A DNA stretch of 64,000 bases from CAJCIY01 sp964245825. Lineage in GTDB: Bacteria > Actinomycetota > Actinomycetes > Mycobacteriales > CAJCIY01. Made by a program: the position numbers and the translations under genes. Positions within the stretch are counted from its first letter, which is position 1; the number at the start of each line of letters is the position of its first letter. The stretch lies in contig CAXTNT010000004.1 of assembly GCA_964245825.1 (NCBI GenBank), positions 169,970-233,969 on the forward strand. Reading direction: 5' to 3'. Shown piece after piece: positions 1 to 10,036 of the stretch. The notes under the pieces are model-generated. The model did not search any database, was not told the DNA's origin, and saw only the letters and a list, made by a program, of their open reading frames with translations.

Positions 1-2161
<2,161 letters not shown>

Positions 2162-2201
2162 CCGCCAGCCGCCGTCCCGTCCGCGGGGCGGCAGGTTGTC
2201 T

Positions 2202-2232
2202 CCGCGCGGCGGCACGCTCTCGCGCCGCGCGG
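2202..2232. terminator. Bidirectional hairpin between clpC and mutY
   Basis: A perfect 10 bp inverted repeat (2202-2211 with 2223-2232, arm CCGCGCGGCG, 11 nt loop) lies between the convergent clpC and mutY stop codons. There is no T-run, which is usual for actinobacterial terminators. It can serve both strands. Confidence 0.55.
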
Positions 2233-2265
2233 CGGCGGGCTGACGTCGCCGGCGCTCGGTTCAGG

Positions 2266-3174
2266 TCACGTCGGAAGCGCGTAGCCGGTGACCGGATTGC
2301 CAACGGCAAGCCCGTCCGCGAGCAGCGAGGTCAGCGCACGTTCGCGCTGCTCCGCATCCGCCCACAGCGGCGCGAGGTCGGCGGCCGCCACCGGATCGTT
2401 CGTCGCCCGGAGCATGCCGAGCAGCCGGCCCCGAACTTGGCGGTCGGTCCCGGCGTACCCCTGCGGGCGGGGAGCCGGCCCGTCCCAGGCCGGTGCGCCG
2501 GCCGCCAGCCAGGCGCAGTTGGCGGCCAGAGGACAGCGGGCGCAGGCGGGCCGGCGCGCGGTGCAGACGAGCGCGCCGAGCTCCATCACGGCCACCGACC
2601 ACCGCGGCGCGTGGCGGGTCGGCAGCAGGGTCTCGACCGCGCGACGGTCCGCTGCGGTGACCGGGCGCGGGTCGTCCTGCCCGAGCGCCGCCCGCGCCAC
2701 GACCCGCTTGACGTTGGTGTCGACGACCGCCACCCGCGCGCCGTAGGCGAAGGCCGCCACGGCGGCAGCGGTGTACGCCCCGACGCCTGGCAGCGCCCGC
2801 AGGTCGGTGGCCGCCGCGGGCACCTGCCCGTCGTGCCGGGCGACGCACGCCAGCGCCGCCTCGCGCAGCCGCAGCGCCCGCCGCGGGTAGCCGAGGCTCG
2901 CCCACGCCCGGACGACGTCCGCCGGGCTGGCCGCTGCGCAGTCCGCGGGCGTGGGCCACGCCGCCAGCCAGCTCTCCCAGGCGGGCCGGACGCGAGCCAC
3001 CGGCGTCTGCTGGAGCATCACCTCGCTGACCAGCACCCCCCAGGGGCTGGCGTCGGCGACCCGCCAGGGCAGGTCACGGGCGTGAGCGTCGTACCACGTC
3101 TCGAGCCTGGCGGGGTCGAGCGGGCCAGGCACCGCCGCATCGTGACACGGCACTCTTCTAGGCTTCGGGTGCAT
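2266..3174 (-). CDS. mutY: A/G-specific adenine glycosylase MutY
   Basis: Removes adenine mispaired with 8-oxoguanine in base excision repair. Seen: catalytic glutamate in SEVMLQQTPV; helix-hairpin-helix LPGVGAYTA; catalytic aspartate in VVDTNVKR; and a complete [4Fe-4S] ligand set C-x6-C-x2-C-x5-C (CTARRPACARCPLAANC). Length (302 aa) fits actinobacterial MutY. The C-terminal 8-oxoG recognition domain is short, as in mycobacteria. The ATG at 3174 overlaps head-to-head with the ATG of the next gene on the other strand (3173), so one of the two starts is probably wrong. An in-frame GTG at 3153 would give a MutY 7 residues shorter with a normal N-terminus. Confidence 0.93.
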   Translation of the reverse strand: MHPKPRRVPCHDAAVPGPLDPARLETWYDAHARDLPWRVADASPWGVLVSEVMLQQTPVARVRPAWESWLAAWPTPADCAAASPADVVRAWASLGYPRRALRLREAALACVARHDGQVPAAATDLRALPGVGAYTAAAVAAFAYGARVAVVDTNVKRVVARAALGQDDPRPVTAADRRAVETLLPTRHAPRWSVAVMELGALVCTARRPACARCPLAANCAWLAAGAPAWDGPAPRPQGYAGTDRQVRGRLLGMLRATNDPVAAADLAPLWADAEQRERALTSLLADGLAVGNPVTGYALPT

Positions 3175-3814
3175 GGGGCTGCGCGAGGTGATCCGACCCG
3201 CGGGGCCGCTGCCACAGCCGGTCTACTGGCTGCGCCGCGCGGCGGTGCTGCTGCCGCTGCTGGCCCTCGTCGTGGTGATCGTCGTCCTTGCCAGCGGTGG
3301 GTCGTCGCAGCCGCGCGGCAACGCCGGTTCGTCCCCGGTCCCGACCCCGAGTTCGAGTTCGAGTTCGCCGCCGAGCATGAGCACCCCCGCCGGCACCAGC
3401 ACGGCGTCGACCCCGAGCAGCACGCCGTCGACCCCGGCTGCCTGCCCGGCGTCCGCCCTCGCGCTCGTGGTCACCCCCTCGGCGCGCACCTATCCCGGCG
3501 GTGCGTCCGTCCGCTTCACCACCACCCTGCGGACCACCGGACCGGCCTGCACCGCCGCTGGGCCGTTGTCGCTCGTGGTCACGTCCGGCCCCGATCGGGT
3601 CTGGGGGTCCGCCGACTGCTCGGCGCCGGCCGGCGCCCGGACCGGACTGCCGGTGGCGGGGTCGCAGTCGGCGGTACGGAGCTGGAACCGCGTTCGCAGC
3701 GAGCCGGGATGCACCCGCGTGATCGGCACCGGGACCGCGCTGCCCGGCAACTACCGGGTCACCGCGACCTGGGGCGGGGTGACCAGCGCGCCGGCGAGCT
3801 TCGCCCTGGCCTGA
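3173..3814 (+). CDS. Membrane-anchored secreted protein with Ser/Thr/Pro linker
   Basis: Unrecognised protein of 213 aa. Residues 1-20 are polar with arginines; 21-43 form one strongly hydrophobic helix (signal anchor); about 45-90 is a low-complexity Ser/Thr/Pro/Gly linker typical of cell-wall spanning segments; about 95-213 is a beta-rich extracellular domain with two cysteine pairs possible (Cys near 96, 123, 147, 184), perhaps Ig-like. It is transcribed divergently from mutY with no room for a spacer between the two annotated ATGs, and has no clear ribosome binding site. An in-frame GTG at 3188 is an alternative start. Function unknown; a wall-associated or sensor role is inferred only from architecture. 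Confidence 0.7.
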   Translation: MGLREVIRPAGPLPQPVYWLRRAAVLLPLLALVVVIVVLASGGSSQPRGNAGSSPVPTPSSSSSSPPSMSTPAGTSTASTPSSTPSTPAACPASALALVVTPSARTYPGGASVRFTTTLRTTGPACTAAGPLSLVVTSGPDRVWGSADCSAPAGARTGLPVAGSQSAVRSWNRVRSEPGCTRVIGTGTALPGNYRVTATWGGVTSAPASFALA

Positions 3815-3844
3815 CGAGCGACCAGCCGGCGCGGCTCGTGGCGC

Positions 3845-4924
3845 TCAGACGTAGCGCTCGAGGATGCTGGACTCCGCCAGCCGGGACAGCCCCTCGCGGA
3901 CAGCGCGGGCGCGGGTCTCCCCGATGCCCTCTACGGTCTGCAGGTCCTCGACGCTGGCGGCCAGCAGCTTCTGCAGGCTGCCGAAGTGCTCGACGAGTCG
4001 GTCGACGAGCGGCCGCGGCAGCCGCGGTACGCGGGCCAGCAACCGGTAGCCGCGGGGTGACACCGCGAGGTCCTGGCCGTCCACGGCGAGCGCCAGTCCG
4101 GCGGCGCGCGCCACCGCCGCGAGGTCGAGCAGGTCGACCGACCCCAGCACGTCGAGCTCGGCGAGCACGGCCTCCGCGGTCCGCGCCCGGCGCCCGGTCG
4201 GCACGTAGTCGTTGACCAGCAGCTCGCGGTCGAGCTCCACGCCCGCCATCAGCTCGTCGAGCTGCAGCACGACGAGCCGGCCGTCGACGCCGAGCTCGAC
4301 GACGTAGCCCTCGAGCTCGCGGGCGATCCGCCGGACCATCTCCATCCGCTGCAGCACCAGCAGCACGTCGCGCACGGTGACGAGGTCCTCGGTCTCCAGC
4401 GCCGAGAGCGTGCCGGAGACCTCGTCCAGGCGGAGCTTGTAGCGCTCCAGTGCCTGCAGCGCCTGGTTCGCGCGGCCGAGGATGGCCGGCGAGCCCTCGA
4501 TGACGTGCCGGTGCCCGTCCTCGTACAAGGCGATGATCTTCATCGACTGGCTGACGCTGATGACCGGCAGGCCGGTCTGGCGGGCGACGCGCTCGGCGGT
4601 GCGGTGCCGGGTGCCCGACTCCTCGGTGGGGATGGTCGGGTCGGGTACCAGCTGCACGGCGGCCCGGACGATCCGGGTGAGGTCGGCCGACAGGACGACG
4701 GCGCCGTCCATCTTGGCCAGCTCGCGCAGCCGGGTCGCGGAGAACTCGACGTCGAGCGGGAAACCGCCGGTGCACAACGACTCGACCACTCGGTCGAAGC
4801 CCAGCACGATCAGCGCACCGGTGTTGCCGCGCAGGATCCGCTCGAGGCTGTCGCGCAGGGCGGTCCCGGGCGCGAGGGCTGCCAGCGTCGTCCGCAACTG
4901 GTCCTCGCCACCGGTGGTGACCAC
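3845..4924 (-). CDS. disA: DNA integrity scanning protein DisA, diadenylate cyclase
   Basis: Octameric protein that scans DNA and makes c-di-AMP from two ATP. Seen: DAC domain with the two signature motifs DGA (in KMDGAVVLS) and RHR (in SGTRHRTAERVA); a central helical linker; and a C-terminal helix-hairpin-helix DNA-binding domain (VEGIGETRARAVREGLSRL). The start is set at GTG 4924 because AGGAG lies 8 nt upstream (4933-4937 on the + strand) and the resulting 359 aa match mycobacterial DisA (358 aa). The frame also stays open upstream to 4993, but that extension would overlap radA. It lies 40 nt downstream of radA on the same strand; RadA is a known modulator of DisA. Confidence 0.96.
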   Translation of the reverse strand: MVTTGGEDQLRTTLAALAPGTALRDSLERILRGNTGALIVLGFDRVVESLCTGGFPLDVEFSATRLRELAKMDGAVVLSADLTRIVRAAVQLVPDPTIPTEESGTRHRTAERVARQTGLPVISVSQSMKIIALYEDGHRHVIEGSPAILGRANQALQALERYKLRLDEVSGTLSALETEDLVTVRDVLLVLQRMEMVRRIARELEGYVVELGVDGRLVVLQLDELMAGVELDRELLVNDYVPTGRRARTAEAVLAELDVLGSVDLLDLAAVARAAGLALAVDGQDLAVSPRGYRLLARVPRLPRPLVDRLVEHFGSLQKLLAASVEDLQTVEGIGETRARAVREGLSRLAESSILERYV

Positions 4925-4964
4925 GTTGGCTTCTCCTCGTCCCCGCCGGCTGCCCGGGTCGATG

Positions 4965-6338
4965 CTACCGAGCGGAGAGATGGCTGAGCGCATCCCGGAC
5001 GTGCGCGACCGGCACCGTGGTCATCGTCGCGTGGGCCGGGACGGCCTCCCCGCCGGCCGGGACGAGGGCGCGGACGAAGCCGAGGCGGGACGCCTCGGCC
5101 AGCCGAGCGGCGAGCCTCGGCACGGGCCGGACCTCGCCGGCCAGGCCGACCTCGCCGAGTGCCACTGTTCGCGGCAGCAGGGCGACGTCACGGCGGGCGC
5201 CGCCGAGGGCCAGCAGCAAGGCGAGGTCGGCGGCGGGGTCGGTCAGCCGGACCCCGCCCACGGTCGAGGCGTAGACCTCCAGGCCCGCCACGGGGCAGCG
5301 GGCACGGCGCTCCAGCACGGCCAGCAGCATCGCGACCCGGGCCGCGTCCAGGCCGCTGACCGCGCGGCGCGGCAACGCTGCCGAGCTGTCGACCAGCAGG
5401 GCCTGCACCTCACAGAGCAGCGCCCGCCGGCCCTCCATGCTGACGGTCACCGCGGTGCCGGGCGTCGAGCCAGCGTCGCCGGACAGGAACAGCCCGGACG
5501 GGTCGGGCAGGCCCTGGATGCCGTCCTCGGTGAGCTGGAAGCAACCGACCTCGTCGGTGGCGCCGAAGCGGTTCTTGGTCGCGCGGACCAGCCGCAACCC
5601 GCTCTGCCGCTCGCCCTCGAAGGACAGCACGACGTCCACGAGGTGCTCCAGCACCCGCGGGCCGGCCACCGACCCGTCCTTGGTCACGTGGCCGACCAGC
5701 AGCACCGGCAGGCCACGGTCCTTGGCCACCCGGATCAGGGCGGCGGCGACCTCACGTACCTGCGTGACGCCGCCCGCTGCCCCCTCGACACCGGGATGGC
5801 TGATGGTCTGGACCGAGTCGACGACGAGCAGCCCGGGCCGGACCGCGTCGATGTGTCCGAGGACCGCGGCGAGGTCGGTCTCGGCGGCGAGGTACAGGTG
5901 CGGGGAGAGCGCACCCATCCGGCCGGCGCGCAGCCGTACCTGCGCCGCGGACTCCTCGCCGCTGACGATCAGCGCCGGCGCGCCCTCGCGGCCCGCGCGA
6001 TGGGCCACCTCGAGCAGCAGGGTGGACTTGCCGACGCCAGGCTCGCCGGCCACCAGCACCACCCCACCCGGCACCAGGCCGCCGCCCAGCACGCGGTCGA
6101 GCTCCCCCACGCCCGTCGGGCGGGCCCGGGCCGCTGCGACGTCGACCTCAGCGATGGGCCGCGCCGGCACGGCAACTGTGGCCGGGGTCACCGCCCGGGC
6201 GGACGGGGCCCCGAGCTCGCTGAGGGTGCCCCAGGCCTGGCACTCCGGACAGCGACCGGCCCAGCGGACCGTGCTGGCCCCGCACTCGCCGCAGCGGTAG
6301 CCGGGACGAGGGGCGCTGCGGGCAGGGCGGGCGGGCAC
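4965..6338 (-). CDS. radA: RadA/Sms DNA branch-migration ATPase
   Basis: RecA-like helicase that processes recombination intermediates. Seen in order: N-terminal C4 zinc finger (YRCGECGAS...CPECQAW); RecA-type ATPase with Walker A GEPGVGKST; the RadA-specific KNRFG motif (TKNRFGATDEVG); and a C-terminal Lon-like domain that lacks a functional protease site in this family. 457 aa is the usual length. The start is a GTG with only a close GAGG upstream, so it may be a few codons off. Same-strand neighbour of disA, as in many actinobacteria and firmicutes; the two are likely co-transcribed. Confidence 0.96.
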   Translation of the reverse strand: MPARPARSAPRPGYRCGECGASTVRWAGRCPECQAWGTLSELGAPSARAVTPATVAVPARPIAEVDVAAARARPTGVGELDRVLGGGLVPGGVVLVAGEPGVGKSTLLLEVAHRAGREGAPALIVSGEESAAQVRLRAGRMGALSPHLYLAAETDLAAVLGHIDAVRPGLLVVDSVQTISHPGVEGAAGGVTQVREVAAALIRVAKDRGLPVLLVGHVTKDGSVAGPRVLEHLVDVVLSFEGERQSGLRLVRATKNRFGATDEVGCFQLTEDGIQGLPDPSGLFLSGDAGSTPGTAVTVSMEGRRALLCEVQALLVDSSAALPRRAVSGLDAARVAMLLAVLERRARCPVAGLEVYASTVGGVRLTDPAADLALLLALGGARRDVALLPRTVALGEVGLAGEVRPVPRLAARLAEASRLGFVRALVPAGGEAVPAHATMTTVPVAHVRDALSHLSAR

Positions 6339-6391
6339 GACCTCAAGGCTAAGCGTCGGGTACGACGCTGGTGCGACCTAGCCACCCACCT

Positions 6392-6464
6392 CCCCGCCGA
6401 GATGCGGCGTGTTCACCGCGACACGCTGATGCGTGCGTACATTTGCCGCATCTCGGCGAGGGGG
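6392..6464 (+). repeat. Copy A of a ~70 bp palindromic dispersed repeat
   Basis: Contains a 14 bp perfect inverted repeat (6395-6408 with 6445-6458, arm CGCCGAGATGCGGC). The first 34 bases are identical to the reverse complement of 7349-7382, and the rest aligns with a few changes and one short gap. The two copies point towards each other and bracket the lipoprotein gene between them. Confidence 0.75.
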
Positions 6465-6475
6465 TGGTCAGCGGG

Positions 6476-7189
6476 CTAGGACGCGGGTGAGCCGTTGAGA
6501 GCGGTCGGGCTCTCCGACAGGCCGCCGGCTCCGGGCGAGGCGCTTGCGCTCGGCGCCGGCGTCGAGGCGGTGGGGCCGCCGGCGGCATTGGCCGCGGTGA
6601 CCGAGGGCAGCGGCGATGCACCGTTGCCCGCCTGCGGCCCGCCGGTGATGGGTACGTAGAGCGTGACGCTGCCGGCCGACCGGAAGGTGAAGGTCACCGG
6701 CACGGACTGGCCGATCAGCGGGCTGCCGGTGAGCCCGGCCACGGTGATGAGATCCCGGCCCCCGCCGAGGAAGACGCCGGTCTGGGCCGGCAGCCCGACC
6801 CCAGCCCCGCCGACGGCCGCCGGGGCCGCGGTGACGTCGTCCTGCGGGTTGTCGGAGGGGTCGCCGTACGCGTTGGCGGTGCCGGCCGCCGTCGGCAGCG
6901 TGAAGCTCGCGGCCTGGGGGCTGGTCATCGCGGTGAGCGCATCGGCCTCTCCCGCTCCGTTGAAGAACGCGACCGCCATCACCGCGCCACCGCCCAAGCC
7001 GAGCGTCAGCGTCGCGTTGCGAATCAGGACCGAGCCGGCTTGGCCGCTCGCCCCGCTGACGGAGCTGTGCTCCTTGGACTGCTCGGCGACCCCGTTGTTG
7101 CCACAGCCGGCCAGGCAGAGAACGGCGGCGACTGCCAGTGCCGGCGCGGCGAGCGCGGCGCGGGCGGGGCGGCGGGGCAGGCGCGGCAC
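6476..7189 (-). CDS. Lipoprotein, PCuAC (DUF461)-like
   Basis: Exported lipoprotein of 237 aa. The start is set at GTG 7189, which has AGGAG 8 nt upstream; the frame is open to 7402 but that extension runs through the repeat element and has no plausible signal sequence. Residues 1-29 are an Arg-rich signal ending in the lipobox LAGC (Cys 29). The mature part starts with an IRNATL strand and a beta-sandwich like the PCu(A)C copper-chaperone/DUF461 lipoproteins of actinobacteria. The Met/His copper ligands of true PCuAC proteins are not evident. The C-terminal 60 residues are Ala/Ser/Pro/Gly-rich. It follows radA on the opposite side of repeat copy A. Metal-related function is inference. Confidence 0.72.
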   Translation of the reverse strand: MPRLPRRPARAALAAPALAVAAVLCLAGCGNNGVAEQSKEHSSVSGASGQAGSVLIRNATLTLGLGGGAVMAVAFFNGAGEADALTAMTSPQAASFTLPTAAGTANAYGDPSDNPQDDVTAAPAAVGGAGVGLPAQTGVFLGGGRDLITVAGLTGSPLIGQSVPVTFTFRSAGSVTLYVPITGGPQAGNGASPLPSVTAANAAGGPTASTPAPSASASPGAGGLSESPTALNGSPAS

Positions 7190-7313
7190 CGGTCGGTCTC
7201 CTCGGCTGTCGGCGGGGTTCGGACCCCAGCTCGCGGGCGGGCGCAAGACTATCGCCTGGCGTCGTACCCCGCGCCGCGACGGGCTCGCGGTCACTCGGCT
7301 CTCGCCGGTTACC

Positions 7314-7382
7314 CCCCTCGAGATGTGCCAGATGTACGTGCCCAGCCGCGTGTCGCGGTGAACACGCCGCATCTCGGCGGGG
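7314..7382 (-). repeat. Copy B of the ~70 bp palindromic dispersed repeat
   Basis: Reverse-orientation copy of the element at 6392-6464. It lies just upstream of the lipoprotein gene start. The second arm has diverged (CACATCTCG in place of CCGCATCTCGGCG), so the long stem of copy A is partly lost. Confidence 0.72.
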
Positions 7383-7425
7383 CGGCGGGGGACAGCCTGC
7401 ATCTCGGCGGGGCGGCGGGGGACAG
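7369..7425 (+). repeat. Two 27 bp tandem units at the end of repeat copy B
   Basis: The 27 bases 7369-7395 recur identically at 7399-7425 (30 bp period). Each starts with GCATCTCGGCGGGGCGG, the end of the dispersed repeat. It lies in the 240 bp between the lipoprotein and the next operon's last gene. Confidence 0.75.
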
Positions 7426-7431
7426 GCGGCG

Positions 7432-8151
7432 TCAGTCCGGCACGTCGGCCAGGGTGGTGGGCGCCGAGGCTGTGCTCACGCCCGTCGTCACCGTGCGTAC
7501 CGCGCCGGTGTGGTCGACCAGCAGCAAGGTGAGCTCGTCGCCCGTGGCGCCGTACGTGCCGAGCAGCCGTCTGCTCGCGTCGCTGTAGCCGACGACGCGC
7601 TCGTCGCCCGCCGCGTCGATGCCGCTGGCCCCGGCGCCGTTCGGCTCGACGACGTAGACCCGCAGGCCGGCGCGGAGGGCAAGGCCAGCCACCACGTCCA
7701 CCGTGGCCGTGCAGTTGCAGGCCGTCGGAACCAGCAGCAGCGCCGCCGGGGCGGTGAGGGTGCTCGCGTCGATCGTCGCGCCGTCCGGCTCGCGCAGCGA
7801 CACCGACGGCAGCCGGCCGCCGGGACGGCCGGGCTCGGCGGTGGGGTCGGCAGCCCGCGGGGTGGGCGAGGTCGACGGCCTGGTCCGCGGTCCGAGCAGC
7901 ACCAGCAGCGCGCCGAAGCCCGCCACCACGAGCAGCGCGACGACGACGACCGGCACGGACACGCCGTACGCCCGGAAGCGGTCGCCGCCGGTCAGCCGGT
8001 GCCAGCGGGCCCGCCGCCGGGCCGCCTGGCGTTCGCGGCGCAGTGCCAGCGCGTCGGCCGCCAACCCGGACGGGTCGTCCGGGATCACCAGGGTGTCCGG
8101 CCAGTCGGGCTGGTCCCCCTCGCCGGGCGCCGGCCCCCCGAGCTCGTTCAC
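7432..8151 (-). CDS. Membrane protein with thioredoxin-like extracytoplasmic domain
   Basis: 239 aa, last gene of a four-gene operon. The GTG at 8151 overlaps the stop of the transglutaminase gene by 4 nt (GTGA), so translation is probably coupled. Residues 1-60 are cytoplasmic and arginine-rich; about 63-87 is one transmembrane helix; the rest has a thioredoxin/AhpC-TSA-like strand order. Its active-site position carries C-N-C in VPTACNCTATVD instead of the usual CxxC. The fused frame upstream (to 9297) is an antisense artefact of high GC content. Likely an accessory redox or structural partner of the ATP-grasp/transglutaminase system; the exact role is unknown. Confidence 0.72.
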   Translation of the reverse strand: MNELGGPAPGEGDQPDWPDTLVIPDDPSGLAADALALRRERQAARRRARWHRLTGGDRFRAYGVSVPVVVVALLVVAGFGALLVLLGPRTRPSTSPTPRAADPTAEPGRPGGRLPSVSLREPDGATIDASTLTAPAALLLVPTACNCTATVDVVAGLALRAGLRVYVVEPNGAGASGIDAAGDERVVGYSDASRRLLGTYGATGDELTLLLVDHTGAVRTVTTGVSTASAPTTLADVPD

Positions 8152-9128
8152 TGCTGCTGCTGTTGGGCGGACTGGTGCGTCGCGAGCGGGTCCGGGTCGG
8201 CCCGCAGCGGCCCGACCGAGCGGCCGGCGGCGACCGGCAGCGGTACGGCCGGGAACGGCGAGGACGGCGCGACCATCGTCACGGCGACCGCCAGCTTCTG
8301 GCCACCGCCCCCCACCAGCGTGCCGCGCACGGGTGCGACGTCGGTGTAGTCGCGGCCGACCGCAACGGTGACGTGCCGTTCGTCGGCGGGGCAGTCGTTC
8401 GTCGGGTCGTACGCCACCCAGCCGAGCCCCGGTACGTACGCCTCGACCCAGGCGTGGCTCTCCACCTCGAGCGGGGTGTCGGGCTCGGGGTCGCCGTGAC
8501 CTGCGTAGAAGTAGCCCGAGACGTACCGGGCCGGGACGCCGAGGTCGCGCAGCGTCGCGATCATCAGGTGGGCGAAGTCCTGGCACACCCCGGTGCCTCG
8601 CTCGAGCAGGTCGTCGACGGTGGAGGACACGTATGAGGTTCCGCTCACGTAGGTGAAGCGGGCCCGCACCTCGTGGGCGATGCCGCGGACGAGGGCCAGC
8701 ACCGACTCCGGCGCCACCACCTGGCGTACGTGCTGGGAGAACGTGGAGAGCGGCTCGCCGCCCGAGGAGAGCGGCGAGGCGTGCAGCCACTCGGCCTGCT
8801 CGTCGCGCAGCTCGGGGTCCTCCAGCTGGGCGAGGTCGCCGGCGCCGGTGTCGCCGTCGGTGGGCAGCCTGGCCCGCGGGTAGGTGACGACGCGGGACTC
8901 GCCGGTGATCGTCAGCTGGTCGTGCGGGGCGTTGACGTTGAACGCGTGCACCAGCGTGCCGAAGTGGTCGCGGTAGGTCGTGGTGCGCGCCCGCGGGTCC
9001 AGGGTCAGCGCGAAGGAGATGAGGTTCTGGCCCTCGTCGTTGCGCGGGGTCAGGCGCAGTTCGTTGAACGAGGCCCGCGCCGGCTTGGGGTACCGGAACA
9101 TGGTCGTGTGCCGGATGGTCACCCTCAT
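8148..9128 (-). CDS. Transglutaminase-like cysteine peptidase family protein
   Basis: 326 aa. N-terminal bacterial transglutaminase-like domain (about 1-80, starting RVTIRHTTMFRY) followed by the papain-like catalytic core: nucleophile Cys in GTGVCQDFAHL (about 180), His in ESHAWVEAY (about 223) and Asp in YDPTND (about 240). The C-terminal tail ends in a run of glutamines. It overlaps the alpha-E gene by 4 nt and the thioredoxin-like gene by 4 nt. Always found with ATP-grasp and alpha-E proteins in a system predicted by comparative genomics to ligate and cleave peptide-like tags; the substrate here is unknown. Confidence 0.9.
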   Translation of the reverse strand: MRVTIRHTTMFRYPKPARASFNELRLTPRNDEGQNLISFALTLDPRARTTTYRDHFGTLVHAFNVNAPHDQLTITGESRVVTYPRARLPTDGDTGAGDLAQLEDPELRDEQAEWLHASPLSSGGEPLSTFSQHVRQVVAPESVLALVRGIAHEVRARFTYVSGTSYVSSTVDDLLERGTGVCQDFAHLMIATLRDLGVPARYVSGYFYAGHGDPEPDTPLEVESHAWVEAYVPGLGWVAYDPTNDCPADERHVTVAVGRDYTDVAPVRGTLVGGGGQKLAVAVTMVAPSSPFPAVPLPVAAGRSVGPLRADPDPLATHQSAQQQQQ

Positions 9129-10036
9129 GCCGAGGCACCCCGGGCGAAGGGCTGCTCGACGAGCGCGGTGTGCACGTCGAGGCAGCGGCTGGCCAGTCGG
9201 GTGGTGAACACGACGATCCCCTCGGCGAGCACCTCGTCGGCCTCCCGGAACTCCAGCTGGGCGCGGAGCCGCCCGACCGTGCGGCGGGCGGTGTCACCGT
9301 ACGTCTCGTCGGTCACGCGGCCGGCCGCGCCGTCGAGGTGCCGGACGGCGTAGAGGGCTGAGCGCGGGAAGTTCCGGTCGAGCAGCAGGAACTCGACCGC
9401 GCGGCGCTGGTCGACGCCCGCGCGGTGGGTCGAGCGGAACGCCTCGACCGCCCCGAAGCACCGCAGCAGCACCGTCCAGCCGTACGCCTCGGCGAAGCCG
9501 GTCGACCCGGTGAGCAGCGGGGCCCGCACCGCGAGCACCCGCAGGCCGAAGACCAGGCGCTCGAGGTGGCGGCCGAGCTGGAACCAGTCCCAGCTCTCGC
9601 CCCGCAGCATCGACCCGTCCGCGACCCCGGTGAGCTGGTACGCGCGCGCCTTCATCGCGGTCAGGAGCGCGTGCGCGCCGCTGCCGGCGAGGTCCTCGGC
9701 GCCGGAGGCCGCGAGCTGCAGGTGCCAGCCGTTCAGCGCCTCCCACATCTCGTTCGGCAGCGCCTCGCGGATGGTGCGGGCGTTCTCCCGGGCGGCGCGG
9801 ACGCTGGAGGAGATCGACTCCGGCACGTACCGGTCCAGGCAGTACGACGTGAGCACGGCGGTGCGACTGCCGTGCACCTCGACCCCGCCCAGCACCGCGG
9901 CGAGCTGCGACTGGGAGCCGAGGTCGCTGCCCTCCAGGGCGGCGCGCTGGGCGATGTCGAGCAACCGGGCGGTGTCCTCGGCCCGTTCCACGTACCGGCC
10001 GATCCAGTAGAGGGACTCGGCGATCCGCGACAGCAT
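9125..10036 (-). CDS. Alpha-E domain protein
   Basis: 303 aa, almost wholly helical. The N-terminus MLSRIAESLYWIGRYVERAE is the signature of the alpha-E family, in which two glutamate-rich helical hairpins repeat. Its ATG overlaps the stop of the ATP-grasp gene by one base (TGATG) and its stop overlaps the transglutaminase start by 4 nt, so the three are one translational unit. Alpha-E proteins are thought to be partners or substrates of the circularly permuted ATP-grasp; no enzymatic residues are evident. Confidence 0.9.
   Translation of the reverse strand: MLSRIAESLYWIGRYVERAEDTARLLDIAQRAALEGSDLGSQSQLAAVLGGVEVHGSRTAVLTSYCLDRYVPESISSSVRAARENARTIREALPNEMWEALNGWHLQLAASGAEDLAGSGAHALLTAMKARAYQLTGVADGSMLRGESWDWFQLGRHLERLVFGLRVLAVRAPLLTGSTGFAEAYGWTVLLRCFGAVEAFRSTHRAGVDQRRAVEFLLLDRNFPRSALYAVRHLDGAAGRVTDETYGDTARRTVGRLRAQLEFREADEVLAEGIVVFTTRLASRCLDVHTALVEQPFARGASA

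Noticed and set aside
4925..4993. Longer DisA start at 4993
   Set aside because: It overlaps radA, while GTG 4924 has AGGAG at 8 nt and gives the family length.
7190..7402. 71-residue N-terminal extension of the lipoprotein
   Set aside because: It runs through the dispersed repeat; GTG 7189 has a good ribosome binding site and a proper lipoprotein signal.
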